A stretch of DNA of 59,018 nucleotides. Origin: Glaciecola sp. XM2. GTDB lineage: Bacteria; Pseudomonadota; Gammaproteobacteria; Enterobacterales; Alteromonadaceae. The position numbers and the translations under genes are program-made. Numbering within the stretch: the first letter of the stretch is position 1; the number at the start of each line of letters is the position of its first letter. This document shows positions 8,669-17,803 of the stretch, one piece after another. The notes below the pieces were generated by a model. It worked only from the letters and a program-made list of their open reading frames with translations. It made no database searches and was not told where the DNA came from. The stretch is taken from the NCBI RefSeq assembly GCF_018595715.1, contig NZ_JAHEOJ010000018.1, positions 1 through 59,018 of the forward strand, read 5' to 3'.

Positions 8669-9853
8669 ATGAAAGAAGCTGTTATTGTTTCAACCGCTCG
8701 TACTCCAATTGCCCGAGCTTACAAAGGCGCGTTCAATAATACGAAATCACCCACACTCACCGCCCATGCCATCAAGCATGCCGTTGAACGCAGTGGCGTT
8801 GATGGTGCCGAGATAGATGATGTGATCATCGGCTCTGTACTAAGTGCCGGAAGTGCAGGGGGAAATATCGCCCGCTTGTCGACCCTAGCAGCGGGTTTAC
8901 CAAATACCGTTTCAGGTCAAACCATAGACCGTCAATGCTCCTCAGGTCTTATGGCTATTGCAACAGCCGCCAAGCAAGTCATGTGCGATGGTATGAATGT
9001 TGTGGTCGCAGGTGGCCAAGATAACATTACCGAAGTACAGCAGAAGTATTTTGAATGGGCCAGCAAGAGTATGGATGACAACGTCCTAGCCCATGAGAAA
9101 CATGCATACATGCCAATGTTGTTGACTGCCGAGCACGTTGCAAAAACATATAATATTAGCCGCGAATCGCAAGATGAATATGCATTGAGCTCACAGCAAC
9201 GAACCGCTGCCGCTCAAGCTGCTGGCAAGTTTGATGATGAAATTGTCCCGTTTACCACTACTAAAGGGATCATGAACAAAGAGACAAAAGAAATCAGCTT
9301 TGAAGAAGTGACGCTTACCAAAGATGAAGGTAATCGCCCATCGACGGTACTAGCTGATTTACAAGCTTTGAAGCCTGTTATTGACGGTGGCGTAATTACC
9401 GCAGGTAATGCCTCGCAATTGTCAGATGGTGCGTCGGCATGTGTCGTGATGGAAAGTAAACTTGCTGAGCAGCGCGGATTATCTCCTCTTGGTATTTATC
9501 GCGGTATGGCCGTTGCAGGTAATGCGCCTGAAGAGATGGGTATTGGTCCAATCTATGCTATCCCTAAATTGTTAAAGCTGCATGGCTTGTCGATAAACGA
9601 TATTGGCTTGTGGGAGTTAAACGAAGCCTTTGCTTGTCAGGCTTTGTATTGTCGCGACAAGCTCGGTATTGACCCAGAGTTATACAACGTTAACGGTGGG
9701 GCTATAAGTATTGGTCACCCATACGGTATGACAGGAGCGCGAACTACTGGTCACGCGTTAATCGAAGGCAAGCGTAGAGGTGCTAAATACGTCGTTGTTT
9801 CGATGTGTATTGGCGGTGGCATGGGCGCAGCAGGTTTATTTGAAATCGCATAA
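8669..9853 (+). CDS. Acetyl-CoA C-acyltransferase (thiolase)
   Basis: A 394-residue thiolase that condenses or cleaves acyl-CoA with CoA. The nucleophilic Cys is at residue 90 (DRQCSSGL). The catalytic His is at 350 ([17 protein letters not shown]) and the second Cys at 380 ([12 protein letters not shown]). Length and motifs match biosynthetic or degradative acetyl-CoA acetyltransferases; sequence alone does not separate them. It stands alone with an AAGGAAG ribosome site, between two divergent sensory modules, with no other fatty-acid gene nearby. Confidence 0.93.
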   Translation: MKEAVIVSTARTPIARAYKGAFNNTKSPTLTAHAIKHAVERSGVDGAEIDDVIIGSVLSAGSAGGNIARLSTLAAGLPNTVSGQTIDRQCSSGLMAIATAAKQVMCDGMNVVVAGGQDNITEVQQKYFEWASKSMDDNVLAHEKHAYMPMLLTAEHVAKTYNISRESQDEYALSSQQRTAAAQAAGKFDDEIVPFTTTKGIMNKETKEISFEEVTLTKDEGNRPSTVLADLQALKPVIDGGVITAGNASQLSDGASACVVMESKLAEQRGLSPLGIYRGMAVAGNAPEEMGIGPIYAIPKLLKLHGLSINDIGLWELNEAFACQALYCRDKLGIDPELYNVNGGAISIGHPYGMTGARTTGHALIEGKRRGAKYVVVSMCIGGGMGAAGLFEIA

Positions 9854-9868
9854 AAAGCCGTATTTGTG

Positions 9869-9898
9869 AATCCCTGGGCTTGAGTCAGCTCAGGGATT
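9869..9898 (+). terminator. Hairpin after thiolase gene
   Basis: AATCCCTG pairs with CAGGGATT, with a further 3-bp inner helix (GCT/AGC). No clean T run follows, so it is a weak terminator candidate. Confidence 0.4.
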
Positions 9899-9943
9899 GC
9901 CTTAGTATAACGCCAATAGTAGTAGGCGAGATGAACGGCCATA

Positions 9944-11533
9944 ATGGGCACTGCACCAGAACCAAAATCAACTAATATGGCTGCCAATCAAACCGGCGTT
10001 ACACCCACTACAAAAAGCAGCAGTGTGAGCAATCAAAGCTTGCTACAAACATCCAAACTGACGCCTTCATTTACCTTGCAGACACTCCTATCACCTTTAC
10101 TGTCGATGTTCAGCTGCATTGTGCAATCGTTCAACGTATGCATATTAGCAAGAGATGAAACTGCGACGTTTTTACATCCTCAAGCGCAACAGCCATTTGG
10201 TAAGTGGATACATGAATTTGATATCGAGAGTGTCGATAAGACCTCTCATGTAAGCCTTTGTCAACATAATGAGTTCAGCCTTTACACACTGCAAGCTTCA
10301 GAATTACCGGCTCAATATCAGGGGCACTACGCTTATATTCTCGTTGAGCACGCTAATGGCTCACATCAAGCGCTAGTCTTAGCCAGCGTATGTGAAGCTG
10401 AGTTTTCATTAACACCCGAAAACTCCCCAGCGCTTTCTAGTTTGCTGCAAAGCGTTAAACAAACAACGCTGATGCATCAGGAGACCTGTAAGGCTTTGGA
10501 AAATCGCGCGCTGTTTGGTGAGATTGCAGCGCTCAATGATGATTATGTCTATGTTAAAGACGCTAATGGCGATGTAATTTTTGCCAACAATCGCTGCATG
10601 TCTGCATTAACAGATGACGACGCTCGCCCCCTAACGGAAAAAGTAATGGCTACCTTTGAGACTGCTCAAGTTGAAAAAGAAGCGACCAATAATGTCTTTA
10701 CGTTGGAATTCAAAGACGAGCAACCAAAGATGTTGCAACGCGACCAACAAAGCTTTTCATTGCGCGGTGATGTGACCTACACCTTAGTTACATTTACCGA
10801 CGTTACCGAAAGAGAAGTCATCATTAATGACTTGAGGCGTTCAAACAAAGACCTAAATCATTTCGCTTACATCGCCTCGCATGATTTAAAAGCCCCATTA
10901 AATGTGATTAAGCGCCTAGTGTCTTGGGTAATGGAGGACTGTGGCGAGGCAATGCCCCAAGACTGCTTTGAAAATTTAGAGTTAGTGATGAATCGCGCTA
11001 ATCGCATGGAGCAGCTTTTACAAGACTTATTAGCGTATTCAAAAATAGGCAAAGACTACTTAGAGCCAAAAGAGCTTAATGTAAAAACGAAGGTGGTCGA
11101 GCTACTATCGCTGATTGATTTACCCATGGGGTTTTCAATGAAATGCGATGATAATGAAATACTTGTGCCAGAGGTGCCATTTGGCGTGGTATTACTCAAC
11201 TTAATTGCAAATGCCATTAAACATCACGACTCGGGCAATGCTAAAATACAAATTAAAGTGCGTAGAACGCAAAAAGCCAACGTTGTCACAGTAATCGACA
11301 ATGGACCAGGAATTGAGCCTGAAAGTCGCGAACGTATCTTTGATCTCTTCGAAACCTTGAAACCGCGAGATGAAGTCGAAGGGTCGGGTATGGGATTAAG
11401 TGTTGTAAAACGATTAGTAGAACACTATGGTGGTAACATTAAGGTCGAAGACAACAAACCGCGCGGCACAAAGTTTATTGTTTACTGGCCATTTGAAAAC
11501 ATCGCGCGAAAAGTGTTAAAACAACTACAATAA
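9944..11533 (+). CDS. PAS sensor histidine kinase
   Basis: A 529-residue cytoplasmic kinase. The N-terminal ~180 residues form a poorly conserved, possibly GAF-like region. A PAS-like domain (about 190-290) follows, then a HisKA domain with phospho-His near 313 (SHDLKAPL) and a HATPase domain with DNGPGI and GSGMGL. It is a paralogue of the kinase at 6916-8460, with near-identical motifs around the H and G2 boxes (PRDEVEGSGMGLSVVK). The next gene encodes a receiver-GGDEF-EAL protein, the likely phosphoryl acceptor. An in-frame ATG at 9977 is an alternative start; the ribosome site is weak for both. Confidence 0.88.
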   Translation: MGTAPEPKSTNMAANQTGVTPTTKSSSVSNQSLLQTSKLTPSFTLQTLLSPLLSMFSCIVQSFNVCILARDETATFLHPQAQQPFGKWIHEFDIESVDKTSHVSLCQHNEFSLYTLQASELPAQYQGHYAYILVEHANGSHQALVLASVCEAEFSLTPENSPALSSLLQSVKQTTLMHQETCKALENRALFGEIAALNDDYVYVKDANGDVIFANNRCMSALTDDDARPLTEKVMATFETAQVEKEATNNVFTLEFKDEQPKMLQRDQQSFSLRGDVTYTLVTFTDVTEREVIINDLRRSNKDLNHFAYIASHDLKAPLNVIKRLVSWVMEDCGEAMPQDCFENLELVMNRANRMEQLLQDLLAYSKIGKDYLEPKELNVKTKVVELLSLIDLPMGFSMKCDDNEILVPEVPFGVVLLNLIANAIKHHDSGNAKIQIKVRRTQKANVVTVIDNGPGIEPESRERIFDLFETLKPRDEVEGSGMGLSVVKRLVEHYGGNIKVEDNKPRGTKFIVYWPFENIARKVLKQLQ

Positions 11534-11614
11534 TAATAAAAGTATCGCGGGCCAAGCTTTGGCGACGTAAAATACTTTAACAAAATCTCTAATTACAGAG
11601 TAGGCAGTATACAA

Positions 11615-13327
11615 ATGAGAAGACGCTTAGAAGTTTTAGTGGTAGATGATGATTTTGCCGATCGTAAAATTATTCGTCGTACGATTGCTGAAAAAGCACT
11701 CAACGTCAATGTAGTCGAGGCTACATCGGTAGATGATGGCTTGGAGAAACTTCGAGAACAGCGCTTTGATGTGATCCTGCTTGACTATAAGATGCCAAAC
11801 GTAAATGGTATAGAGATGGTACAACGTTTGCGGGCAAGGGCGGGCTTAGGTAGCGTTGCGATTGTTATGATGAGCGCTTCGGAGAGTGAAGAGCTTGCGG
11901 TGGCTTGTTTAGAAGCTGGCGCGCAAGATTTCATTTTGAAATCGGAACTACAAAAGCTTAATTTAGAGCGTGCTATTGTGCATGCTCAAAAACGTTTTGA
12001 GCTTGAGCATAAGCTTCATCAAAACTATTTAGATGTAAAACATATTGCGGAAAAAGACCCACTTACAGGCCTTTCTAATCGTCATCATTTCAATCAGCTT
12101 ATGTCGGTACTTATCCCTAAAGACGGTTCTGCGAGTGGCGATATTGCCCTAGTACTGCTTGATTTAGACAATTTTAAGTTCATCAACGATACCTTAGGGC
12201 ATGATGCAGGTGATCGCTTACTTATTGAGTTCTCTACCCGTATTAAAAATCAACTGCGACGTCATGAAGGGTTCGCACGTTTAGGCGGTGATGAGTTTGC
12301 AGTGATCTTAACGGGTATCAAGACAGCTGAGCAGGCGGCAATGGTTGCTCAGCGTATACATACTGCACTGTTAGCTCCCATTGCGCTAGGCGAAACAGAG
12401 CTTTCGTGTAATGCCAGCGTAGGTGCGGCAATGTATCCTTTGCACGCCAAAACAAAAGAAGACTTGGTCAAATTCGCCGACGTTGCCATGTATGCAGCAA
12501 AGCGCGCTGGGAAAGGTCAAATTCGCGTGTATGACGAGATGATGCACAAAGACTTCAGTCGTCAGTATGATATTCAAGTGGGTCTTAAACAGCATTTGCA
12601 AGACGCAGCATTTGGCATGCACTTTCAGCCGGTGGTTGAACTGCATAGCGGCAAGCAAATTGGCTACGAAGCCTTATTAAGATGGCCCGATATCGCGCAG
12701 CATTTTGTGCCTGATGAATTTATTCCGGTAGCAGAAAAAAACAACGATATACATGCTATTGGAGAATGGGTGATCAATCATGCTATTGCGCAACTTGCGA
12801 CATGGCAAAAGCGGATTGATTTTGACCAGTTTATTGCCATCAACATCTCGCCAATTCAGTTGCAAAGTGAGAAGGTAACAGACTACATCATCGAGCGGGC
12901 TGAGTATTATCATGTGAAGCCTGAAAACATAGTCCTGGAAATTACCGAAACAGCATTGTTTGAACATCATCAGATCATCAAGCGCTCTATAGAGTCGTTA
13001 TCGGCCTATGGCTTTAAAATTTCGTTGGATGATTTTGGTGTGGGCTATTCATCTATATCCCATTTGATAAACTACCCCATCAATATTGTTAAGCTCGACA
13101 AGTCGCTGTTTAAAATGGACGAAAGTGAAGAGAAGCGTTTGTCTATTTTTGAGGCGCTCGCCGGCATGCTTAAGCGTTTGAACATGACTGTAGTAGCTGA
13201 AGGGATTGAGTCGGAAGAGCAGTTTAAGTTTTGTCAGAGGCTAAACATTGACCACGGTCAGGGATATTTCTTTGCTGAGCCTGTTGCGGCTCAGCAAATT
13301 GAATCGACCTGGTTAGAAAGCGCTTAA
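11615..13327 (+). CDS. Response regulator with GGDEF and EAL domains
   Basis: A 570-residue two-domain c-di-GMP enzyme under receiver control. The receiver has DDD at 11-13 and phosphoacceptor Asp57 (LLDYKMPNVNG). The diguanylate cyclase keeps an intact GGDEF at 224-228, but the position of the inhibitory RxxD site reads RRHE, so product inhibition may be weak. The phosphodiesterase keeps EAL (352-354), LEITET, DDFG, the Lys in VKLDKS and AEGIES. Both activities are therefore chemically possible and phosphorylation may set the balance. It follows the PAS kinase by 80 bp and converges with the VOC gene, overlapping it by 4 nt. Confidence 0.93.
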   Translation: MRRRLEVLVVDDDFADRKIIRRTIAEKALNVNVVEATSVDDGLEKLREQRFDVILLDYKMPNVNGIEMVQRLRARAGLGSVAIVMMSASESEELAVACLEAGAQDFILKSELQKLNLERAIVHAQKRFELEHKLHQNYLDVKHIAEKDPLTGLSNRHHFNQLMSVLIPKDGSASGDIALVLLDLDNFKFINDTLGHDAGDRLLIEFSTRIKNQLRRHEGFARLGGDEFAVILTGIKTAEQAAMVAQRIHTALLAPIALGETELSCNASVGAAMYPLHAKTKEDLVKFADVAMYAAKRAGKGQIRVYDEMMHKDFSRQYDIQVGLKQHLQDAAFGMHFQPVVELHSGKQIGYEALLRWPDIAQHFVPDEFIPVAEKNNDIHAIGEWVINHAIAQLATWQKRIDFDQFIAINISPIQLQSEKVTDYIIERAEYYHVKPENIVLEITETALFEHHQIIKRSIESLSAYGFKISLDDFGVGYSSISHLINYPINIVKLDKSLFKMDESEEKRLSIFEALAGMLKRLNMTVVAEGIESEEQFKFCQRLNIDHGQGYFFAEPVAAQQIESTWLESA

Positions 13328-13677
13328 TGCCATACGGCAAATTCGTTTCCTGCGGTGTCGACAAAGTGAAAACGACTGCCGCCTGGAAAGCTAAAGATTG
13401 GTTTAACAATGACGCCACCGGCGCTTTCCACTTGTTGTAAGCTCGCTTCTAGATCATCTGAATAAATAACGACCAATGCGCTACCTGACTCGCTGTGCAT
13501 ACTATGGGAAGATAAAAAGAATCCGCCTTCGATTTGTTGCCCAGTAAAGCAAGTGTACTCGGGACCATAATCCACAAACTCCCAGCCAAACACTTCTGCA
13601 AAAAACACTTTGCTTGCGTCTATATCCTTTGTAGGGATTTCAAGATAATGGATTTGGTGGTGAATAGTATCTGTCAT
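13324..13677 (-). CDS. VOC-family (glyoxalase-like) protein
   Basis: About 117 residues from the ATG at 13677, which has a GGGGC ribosome site. A longer in-frame start at 13731 looks less likely. The order of beta and alpha elements is that of a single VOC module (HYLEIPTKDIDASKVFFAEVFGW at the start, FHFVDTAGNEFAVW at the end), which dimerises in known members. It resembles small glyoxalase/bleomycin-resistance proteins that bind a metal and an unknown small molecule. Confidence 0.85.
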   Translation of the reverse strand: MTDTIHHQIHYLEIPTKDIDASKVFFAEVFGWEFVDYGPEYTCFTGQQIEGGFFLSSHSMHSESGSALVVIYSDDLEASLQQVESAGGVIVKPIFSFPGGSRFHFVDTAGNEFAVWH

Positions 13678-13816
13678 TTGCTGCCCCAGTTTTGATGCTC
13701 GACTCACAAACTTAGCATCAATGTATAGCACCTAGCAATATGATTAATGTGTCGGTATTTTTTACAACTCTTGAGAAGCATCTAAATTTTATTTATATAT
13801 TTCAGTTATTTATTGG

Positions 13817-13834
13817 TTGGCTTGTAAATTGCTA
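13817..13834 (+). promoter_or_regulatory. Sigma-54 (RpoN) promoter match upstream of PEP-CTERM gene
   Basis: TTGGC TTGTAAA TTGCTA matches the -24/-12 consensus TGGCACG-N4-TTGCW at the key GG and GC dinucleotides, with exactly 10 bp between them. Only the less conserved ACG differs. Transcription would start near 13844, leaving a 5' leader of about 60 nt before the ATG at 13903. Sigma-54 control is known for PEP-CTERM genes in floc-forming bacteria. Confidence 0.6.
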
Positions 13835-13902
13835 TGAACCTTAAAATTATATGTTTCCTGCAATAGACAGGCGTATTACACCCAACAAATAACGGATTAT
13901 CT

Positions 13903-14646
13903 ATGAACAAACTATACAAAACTATGCTAGGCGCATCGATGCTCATGCTAAGTACCTTTTCTTTAGCTTCTGTCATTACTCTTGATGCTACGGTGCGAGA
14001 CTTTAGAGACACCCACCCTGACTTTGAACAGGGTCCTATATTCGGATTGCAAACTGGTTTAGTTGGGTCTCAGCTTGGCCCAGATGGTAAGCCTGTTTAT
14101 GTAGGTGGTCCATCGCTCTCAACGGCTGCTAGTTTTAACCAATGGTATAACGATGTTGCCGGCGTTAATCAATCTATCTCAATCACGTTAGACGCGGCTG
14201 AAACAGCCCCAGGTAGTGGTATTTATACTTACAGCAACTCCTCGTATTTCCCTATTAACGGCATGGGATTTGGCAATGAAGGTCGCTCAAATAACTACCA
14301 CTTTACAACAGAGATAAACAGCCTATTTACCTATGTTGCAGGTCAATCTTTTTCGTTTACCGGAGATGACGATGTGTGGGTATTTATCAATGGAGAACTC
14401 GTCGTTGACTTAGGCGGTATACACGGCCCAGCAACCCGCAGCGTTAACTTAGACACACTCGGTTTAGTAGCGGGTACTGACTATACGCTTGATATTTTTC
14501 ATGCAGAGAGACGAACAGTGGGTTCTAACTTTAACTTTACCACATCAGCGGTTTTGCGCTCGGCTCAAGTTTCCGCGCCATCTACCTTGCTTCTTGTTTT
14601 ACTCTCCATTGCAGGCGTGGCATATACTAGAAAACGTAAGTCTTAA
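13903..14646 (+). CDS. Secreted fibro-slime-domain protein with PEP-CTERM-type sorting signal
   Basis: A 247-residue exported protein. A signal peptide (MNKLYKTMLGASMLMLSTFSLA) leads into a domain with FSFTGDDDVWVFINGELVVDLGG near residues 148-172, the hallmark of the fibro-slime/PA14-like carbohydrate-binding fold. The last 25 residues are a variant PEP-CTERM tail: APST, a hydrophobic helix, then TRKRKS. Such tails are processed by exosortase, and the proteins go to the surface or the extracellular matrix. No exosortase is in the window. A sigma-54-type promoter precedes the gene and a strong terminator follows it. Confidence 0.85.
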   Translation: MNKLYKTMLGASMLMLSTFSLASVITLDATVRDFRDTHPDFEQGPIFGLQTGLVGSQLGPDGKPVYVGGPSLSTAASFNQWYNDVAGVNQSISITLDAAETAPGSGIYTYSNSSYFPINGMGFGNEGRSNNYHFTTEINSLFTYVAGQSFSFTGDDDVWVFINGELVVDLGGIHGPATRSVNLDTLGLVAGTDYTLDIFHAERRTVGSNFNFTTSAVLRSAQVSAPSTLLLVLLSIAGVAYTRKRKS

Positions 14647-14712
14647 TTGCTAATGAGCGCGTCGCGTCGAGTGATGTGCTGATAGTTAGAAACAACATTG
14701 AGGCAGTAAATG

Positions 14713-14741
14713 AAAGCCAATGATTAGTCATTGGCTTTTTT
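14713..14741. terminator. Bidirectional rho-independent terminator
   Basis: A perfect 11-bp stem (AAAGCCAATGA / TCATTGGCTTT) with a TTAG loop is followed by a T run on the plus strand and flanked by A-rich sequence on the other side. It ends the PEP-CTERM gene and overlaps the 3' end of the convergent MOSC gene. Confidence 0.9.
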
Positions 14742-15377
14742 TATTTGGCGCTGAAGTTTTTCTTGCCACTCAGGCGATAAGCCCTCGCTCTGCATAGCGT
14801 TAAGAAGCTCCGTTTTACTAAAGCTCATTCCTTCTAAAGGCTTACTCATATGCATTAAGGTTTTAATAGATACTGGTGTTTCGTTTCTTTTTTCTAGCAC
14901 AATGGCATCATTGACATGCATTTTACCTTGCTCAAGTACGCGAAAATACCAACCGGTGATGCCATTTTCTAATATGAAGAGGTCAATTTTACGTTTGCCA
15001 TATCGCTGATTTATTTTTGAGCATGGCGCGCGTGGTGAGCACACTTGCACCACTACCTCGCCAATGCGATAGACATCGCCAATATACACATTGTCGTCAT
15101 TCATGTCGGGTGCAGAAATATTTTCGCCAATACTTCCCATCAGCATCTTTTCGGCGACATCAGGAAACGCAGCTTGCAAGCGCGGATAGCTAGACTGTGC
15201 GAATTGGTGAAGCGCCATATACGGCCCACCGTGAAGCTTTTTGTTGCCCTGTTCGTCTTCAATGGCGCCATCGGTCACAACGTTGAGTGAGCTAAAGGGT
15301 TGTTTGACGATGCTACTAGGAGAGTTTCGAGGGCCAAAAGGTACTGGTTTACCGGCAAACAAGGCTGAGACTTTCAT
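14724..15377 (-). CDS. MOSC-domain protein (YiiM-like)
   Basis: About 217 residues from the ATG at 15377 (MKVSALFAGKPVPFGP), which has an AGAAAGAG ribosome site; an upstream in-frame start at 15422 lacks one. It has the MOSC beta-barrel with the conserved Cys-containing segment VQVCSPRAPCSKIN and the YiiM-type GSIGENIS. MOSC proteins bind molybdenum cofactor or related sulfur carriers; YiiM of enterobacteria is linked to reduction of N-hydroxylated compounds. The substrate here is unknown. Confidence 0.87.
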   Translation of the reverse strand: MKVSALFAGKPVPFGPRNSPSSIVKQPFSSLNVVTDGAIEDEQGNKKLHGGPYMALHQFAQSSYPRLQAAFPDVAEKMLMGSIGENISAPDMNDDNVYIGDVYRIGEVVVQVCSPRAPCSKINQRYGKRKIDLFILENGITGWYFRVLEQGKMHVNDAIVLEKRNETPVSIKTLMHMSKPLEGMSFSKTELLNAMQSEGLSPEWQEKLQRQIKKAND

Positions 15378-15581
15378 ACAAATACTCTTTCTATTGACGT
15401 TATAGGTTACATTACATCCCACTATAAAAGGGAAGCGTCAAAAATTACATTTTTATTTATGCTGATGTAAACCTTTCTAAAAGTAGTCGCGACTGATTAG
15501 ATAGAGCATACACAAACACCCAATTGGCAAAATCATTGGTTTTGAAAAGTGACATGGAATAAGGGAAAAAACAAAATCAGT

Positions 15582-16142
15582 ATGACAAATAACATACAAA
15601 CCTTAGTGACCCATCAAACCAGTCAGCAAGCATTAGCTGATCTGATTACGGGTGCCAGGCGCAAAGAAACAGGCGCGTTTAAGGAGCTGTATCACTTACA
15701 TGTCAATATGGTGTATGGCTTGTGTCTTCGCTTGTGTGCAGATAAATCTCTTGCAGAGGATGCGACACAAGAAGTGTTTATTCAGCTGTGGCAAAAGCTC
15801 GATAATTTCGATGGTAAGAGTAAATTTTCGACGTGGCTACACAGCGTAGCGAGCAATATTTGCATTTCGTATATTCGCAAGCAAAAGGGGTGGTGGCAAA
15901 AGGTGGTTTCCATCGTGGATAGCACCGAGCACCAGCAGGCGGATTTAGGTAGCATCGCCGACACTGAATTTGAGGCATATATCTATCGCCTCCCCGAGCG
16001 AGCAAGATGGGTGTTTGTATTGCACGCACTAGAAGGATACAGGCACGAAGAGATAGCCAAGATGCTTAATATGGCCCCGGCAACGAGCAAAGTACAGTTT
16101 CATAGAGCGCGAAAAATGATGGAGGAATGGATAAATGAATGA
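15582..16142 (+). CDS. ECF-type RNA polymerase sigma factor
   Basis: A 186-residue sigma-70-family factor with only regions 2 and 4. Region 2 includes SLAEDATQEVFIQLWQKL and the promoter-melting segment FSTWLHSVASN. Region 4 contains LPERARWVFVLHALEGYRHEEIA with its helix-turn-helix. The ATG at 15582 seems best; a GTG at 15549 is also in frame. The gene overlaps the next by 8 nt, the usual sigma/anti-sigma arrangement, and a DUF4097 gene completes the operon. Envelope stress sensing is an inference from this layout. Confidence 0.9.
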   Translation: MTNNIQTLVTHQTSQQALADLITGARRKETGAFKELYHLHVNMVYGLCLRLCADKSLAEDATQEVFIQLWQKLDNFDGKSKFSTWLHSVASNICISYIRKQKGWWQKVVSIVDSTEHQQADLGSIADTEFEAYIYRLPERARWVFVLHALEGYRHEEIAKMLNMAPATSKVQFHRARKMMEEWINE

Positions 16143-16629
16143 ATCTAAGCAAGACCTTCAAAGCAAGATTGATGCGCTAGCGCGTGGTAAAGCCCCGCAA
16201 CGAGATTTATGGCGAGGCATTGAGCAAGCCATCGTTAATGAGCAAGACAATGCGGTGCGTGAAACGAGCAAAGGGGCTTGGCGCAGAAGCAGCTTGGCCA
16301 TCGCTGCATCATTTCTTGCGATAGCGTTGTTGGCCTACGGTAGCTTTTACACTGGCCAACAAACACAATCCATGTTGTTAGTTGAACAGCTCAGCGAGCA
16401 GCATTCAATTCAAAAGCAAGGGCTGCTGGTGAGCTTCAAAGATATGCCCAGTAGCACCAACAACTGGCAACAACAGCTTGAGGATTTAGCGCAGGCTGAG
16501 GCGGCGATAAAAAAAGCGCTAGAAGATGCGCCTAACAATCCGGCCTTAATTGGCATGTTAAAACATGTTTATCAACAAGAATTAGCGATTATTGAACGTG
16601 TCCATGCACCTGCATGGCAATCTATTTAA
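16135..16629 (+). CDS. Putative anti-sigma factor, single-pass membrane protein
   Basis: A 164-residue protein with an N-terminal cytoplasmic part (about 1-48), one membrane helix (about 50-72, SSLAIAASFLAIALLAYGSF) and a C-terminal periplasmic helical region rich in Q, A and E. The topology and the 8-nt overlap with the upstream ECF sigma gene are typical of anti-sigma factors. No zinc-binding HxxxCxxC motif is visible, so it is not a classic ZAS protein. Confidence 0.6.
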   Translation: MNESKQDLQSKIDALARGKAPQRDLWRGIEQAIVNEQDNAVRETSKGAWRRSSLAIAASFLAIALLAYGSFYTGQQTQSMLLVEQLSEQHSIQKQGLLVSFKDMPSSTNNWQQQLEDLAQAEAAIKKALEDAPNNPALIGMLKHVYQQELAIIERVHAPAWQSI

Positions 16630-16641
16630 ACAAGGACATTT

Positions 16642-17604
16642 ATGAATACAATTAGCAAGCTATGTCTATCTGCATTACTGATGGTGAGTATTAGTGTGCA
16701 GGCTAAACAAACCGTTAATGAAACGCTCGATGCAGATCCCCAAGGTGTCGTGAGAGTGGAGCATGTCTCTGGGAAGGCAAAGATAATCGGTTGGGAGAAC
16801 TCCCAAGTAAAGGTAGAGGGTGAACTGGGTGAAAATACAAAAGAGTTTATCTTTGAGCGCAATGGTAATTCTGTAGATATCATCGTAGAAGTAGAGCAAG
16901 AGTCTTGGTGGGGTAACTCAGGCTCTAAAGGCGATAACAATGATAATCTAACGATATATGTGCCGATGGGAAGCCGAGTTAAATACGAGTCAGTCAACGC
17001 TGATGTGAACATCGAGCAGATATTAGGAGGCGTTGACGCTGAGGTGGTCAATGGAGATATAACCGCCAAAAACCTTCAAAGCGCAGTCAAACTTGAATCG
17101 GTTAATGGCGATATTACCGCGCAAGACTTAACGGGCACCTTGACCATAGAATCGGTGAACGGCGATATTAGTGCTACAGGTGCAATTGGTGAAACCATTT
17201 ATGCAAGTGCCGTAAACGGGGATATTTCAGTTGTATCATCTGCCAAAGAAGTGCGCGGCGAAACAGTCAACGGCGATATTGAACTGAATATGGAAGAAGT
17301 TTCATATGTGACTACCGAAACCGTTAATGGCAGTATTGAGATGAATATGCGCTTGGCGCCTTCTGCGGTCGTAAAAGCGAGTTCGGTTGGCGGCAGTATT
17401 GAACTAGCGCTACCAAGTGATGCCTCAGCGCGCTTTGAAGTAGAAACCTTTGCAGGTGGACGCATTCGCAATAGGTTTACAGACCATAAAGCGAAAAAGG
17501 ACGAATATGGACCGGGAAGTCGATTGAATATTTCGACGCCCAATCCAACCGCTACCGTAGAGATCGATACCGTCAGTGGCACCATCACCTTATCCAAACA
17601 GTAA
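16642..17604 (+). CDS. Secreted DUF4097-type beta-repeat protein
   Basis: A 320-residue protein with a signal peptide cleaved after about residue 22 (SISVQA). The body is built of beta repeats. The motif VNGDI (or VNGSI/VGGSI) recurs about every 17-21 residues from about 134 to 260, as in DUF4097 adhesin-like right-handed folds. Third gene of the ECF sigma / anti-sigma operon, 12 bp downstream. In many bacteria DUF4097 proteins sit beside sigma/anti-sigma pairs, suggesting a role in envelope sensing or homeostasis; the function is unproven. Confidence 0.8.
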   Translation: MNTISKLCLSALLMVSISVQAKQTVNETLDADPQGVVRVEHVSGKAKIIGWENSQVKVEGELGENTKEFIFERNGNSVDIIVEVEQESWWGNSGSKGDNNDNLTIYVPMGSRVKYESVNADVNIEQILGGVDAEVVNGDITAKNLQSAVKLESVNGDITAQDLTGTLTIESVNGDISATGAIGETIYASAVNGDISVVSSAKEVRGETVNGDIELNMEEVSYVTTETVNGSIEMNMRLAPSAVVKASSVGGSIELALPSDASARFEVETFAGGRIRNRFTDHKAKKDEYGPGSRLNISTPNPTATVEIDTVSGTITLSKQ

Positions 17605-17623
17605 GTTTCACCTAATGTGTATT

Positions 17624-17658
17624 GAACTGCGCTTATTTTATTGGCGCAGTTCTTTTCA
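17624..17658 (+). terminator. Rho-independent terminator after DUF4097 gene
   Basis: A 9-bp perfect stem GAACTGCGC / GCGCAGTTC with an 11-nt loop, followed by TTTTCATTT. It closes the sigma-factor operon before dnaB. Confidence 0.85.
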
Positions 17659-17803
17659 TTTATACCTACACTTTAATGCGCTTTGATAGCAAAGGCTTAG
17701 CTAGAATGAGTCGATAAAAACCACAAGAATTCAAAATCAGTCGAGACAAAAGTGTCTACATGTTCCATAATACTTTTCTGTTTTATCAATCAAATTTAGA
17801 CAC

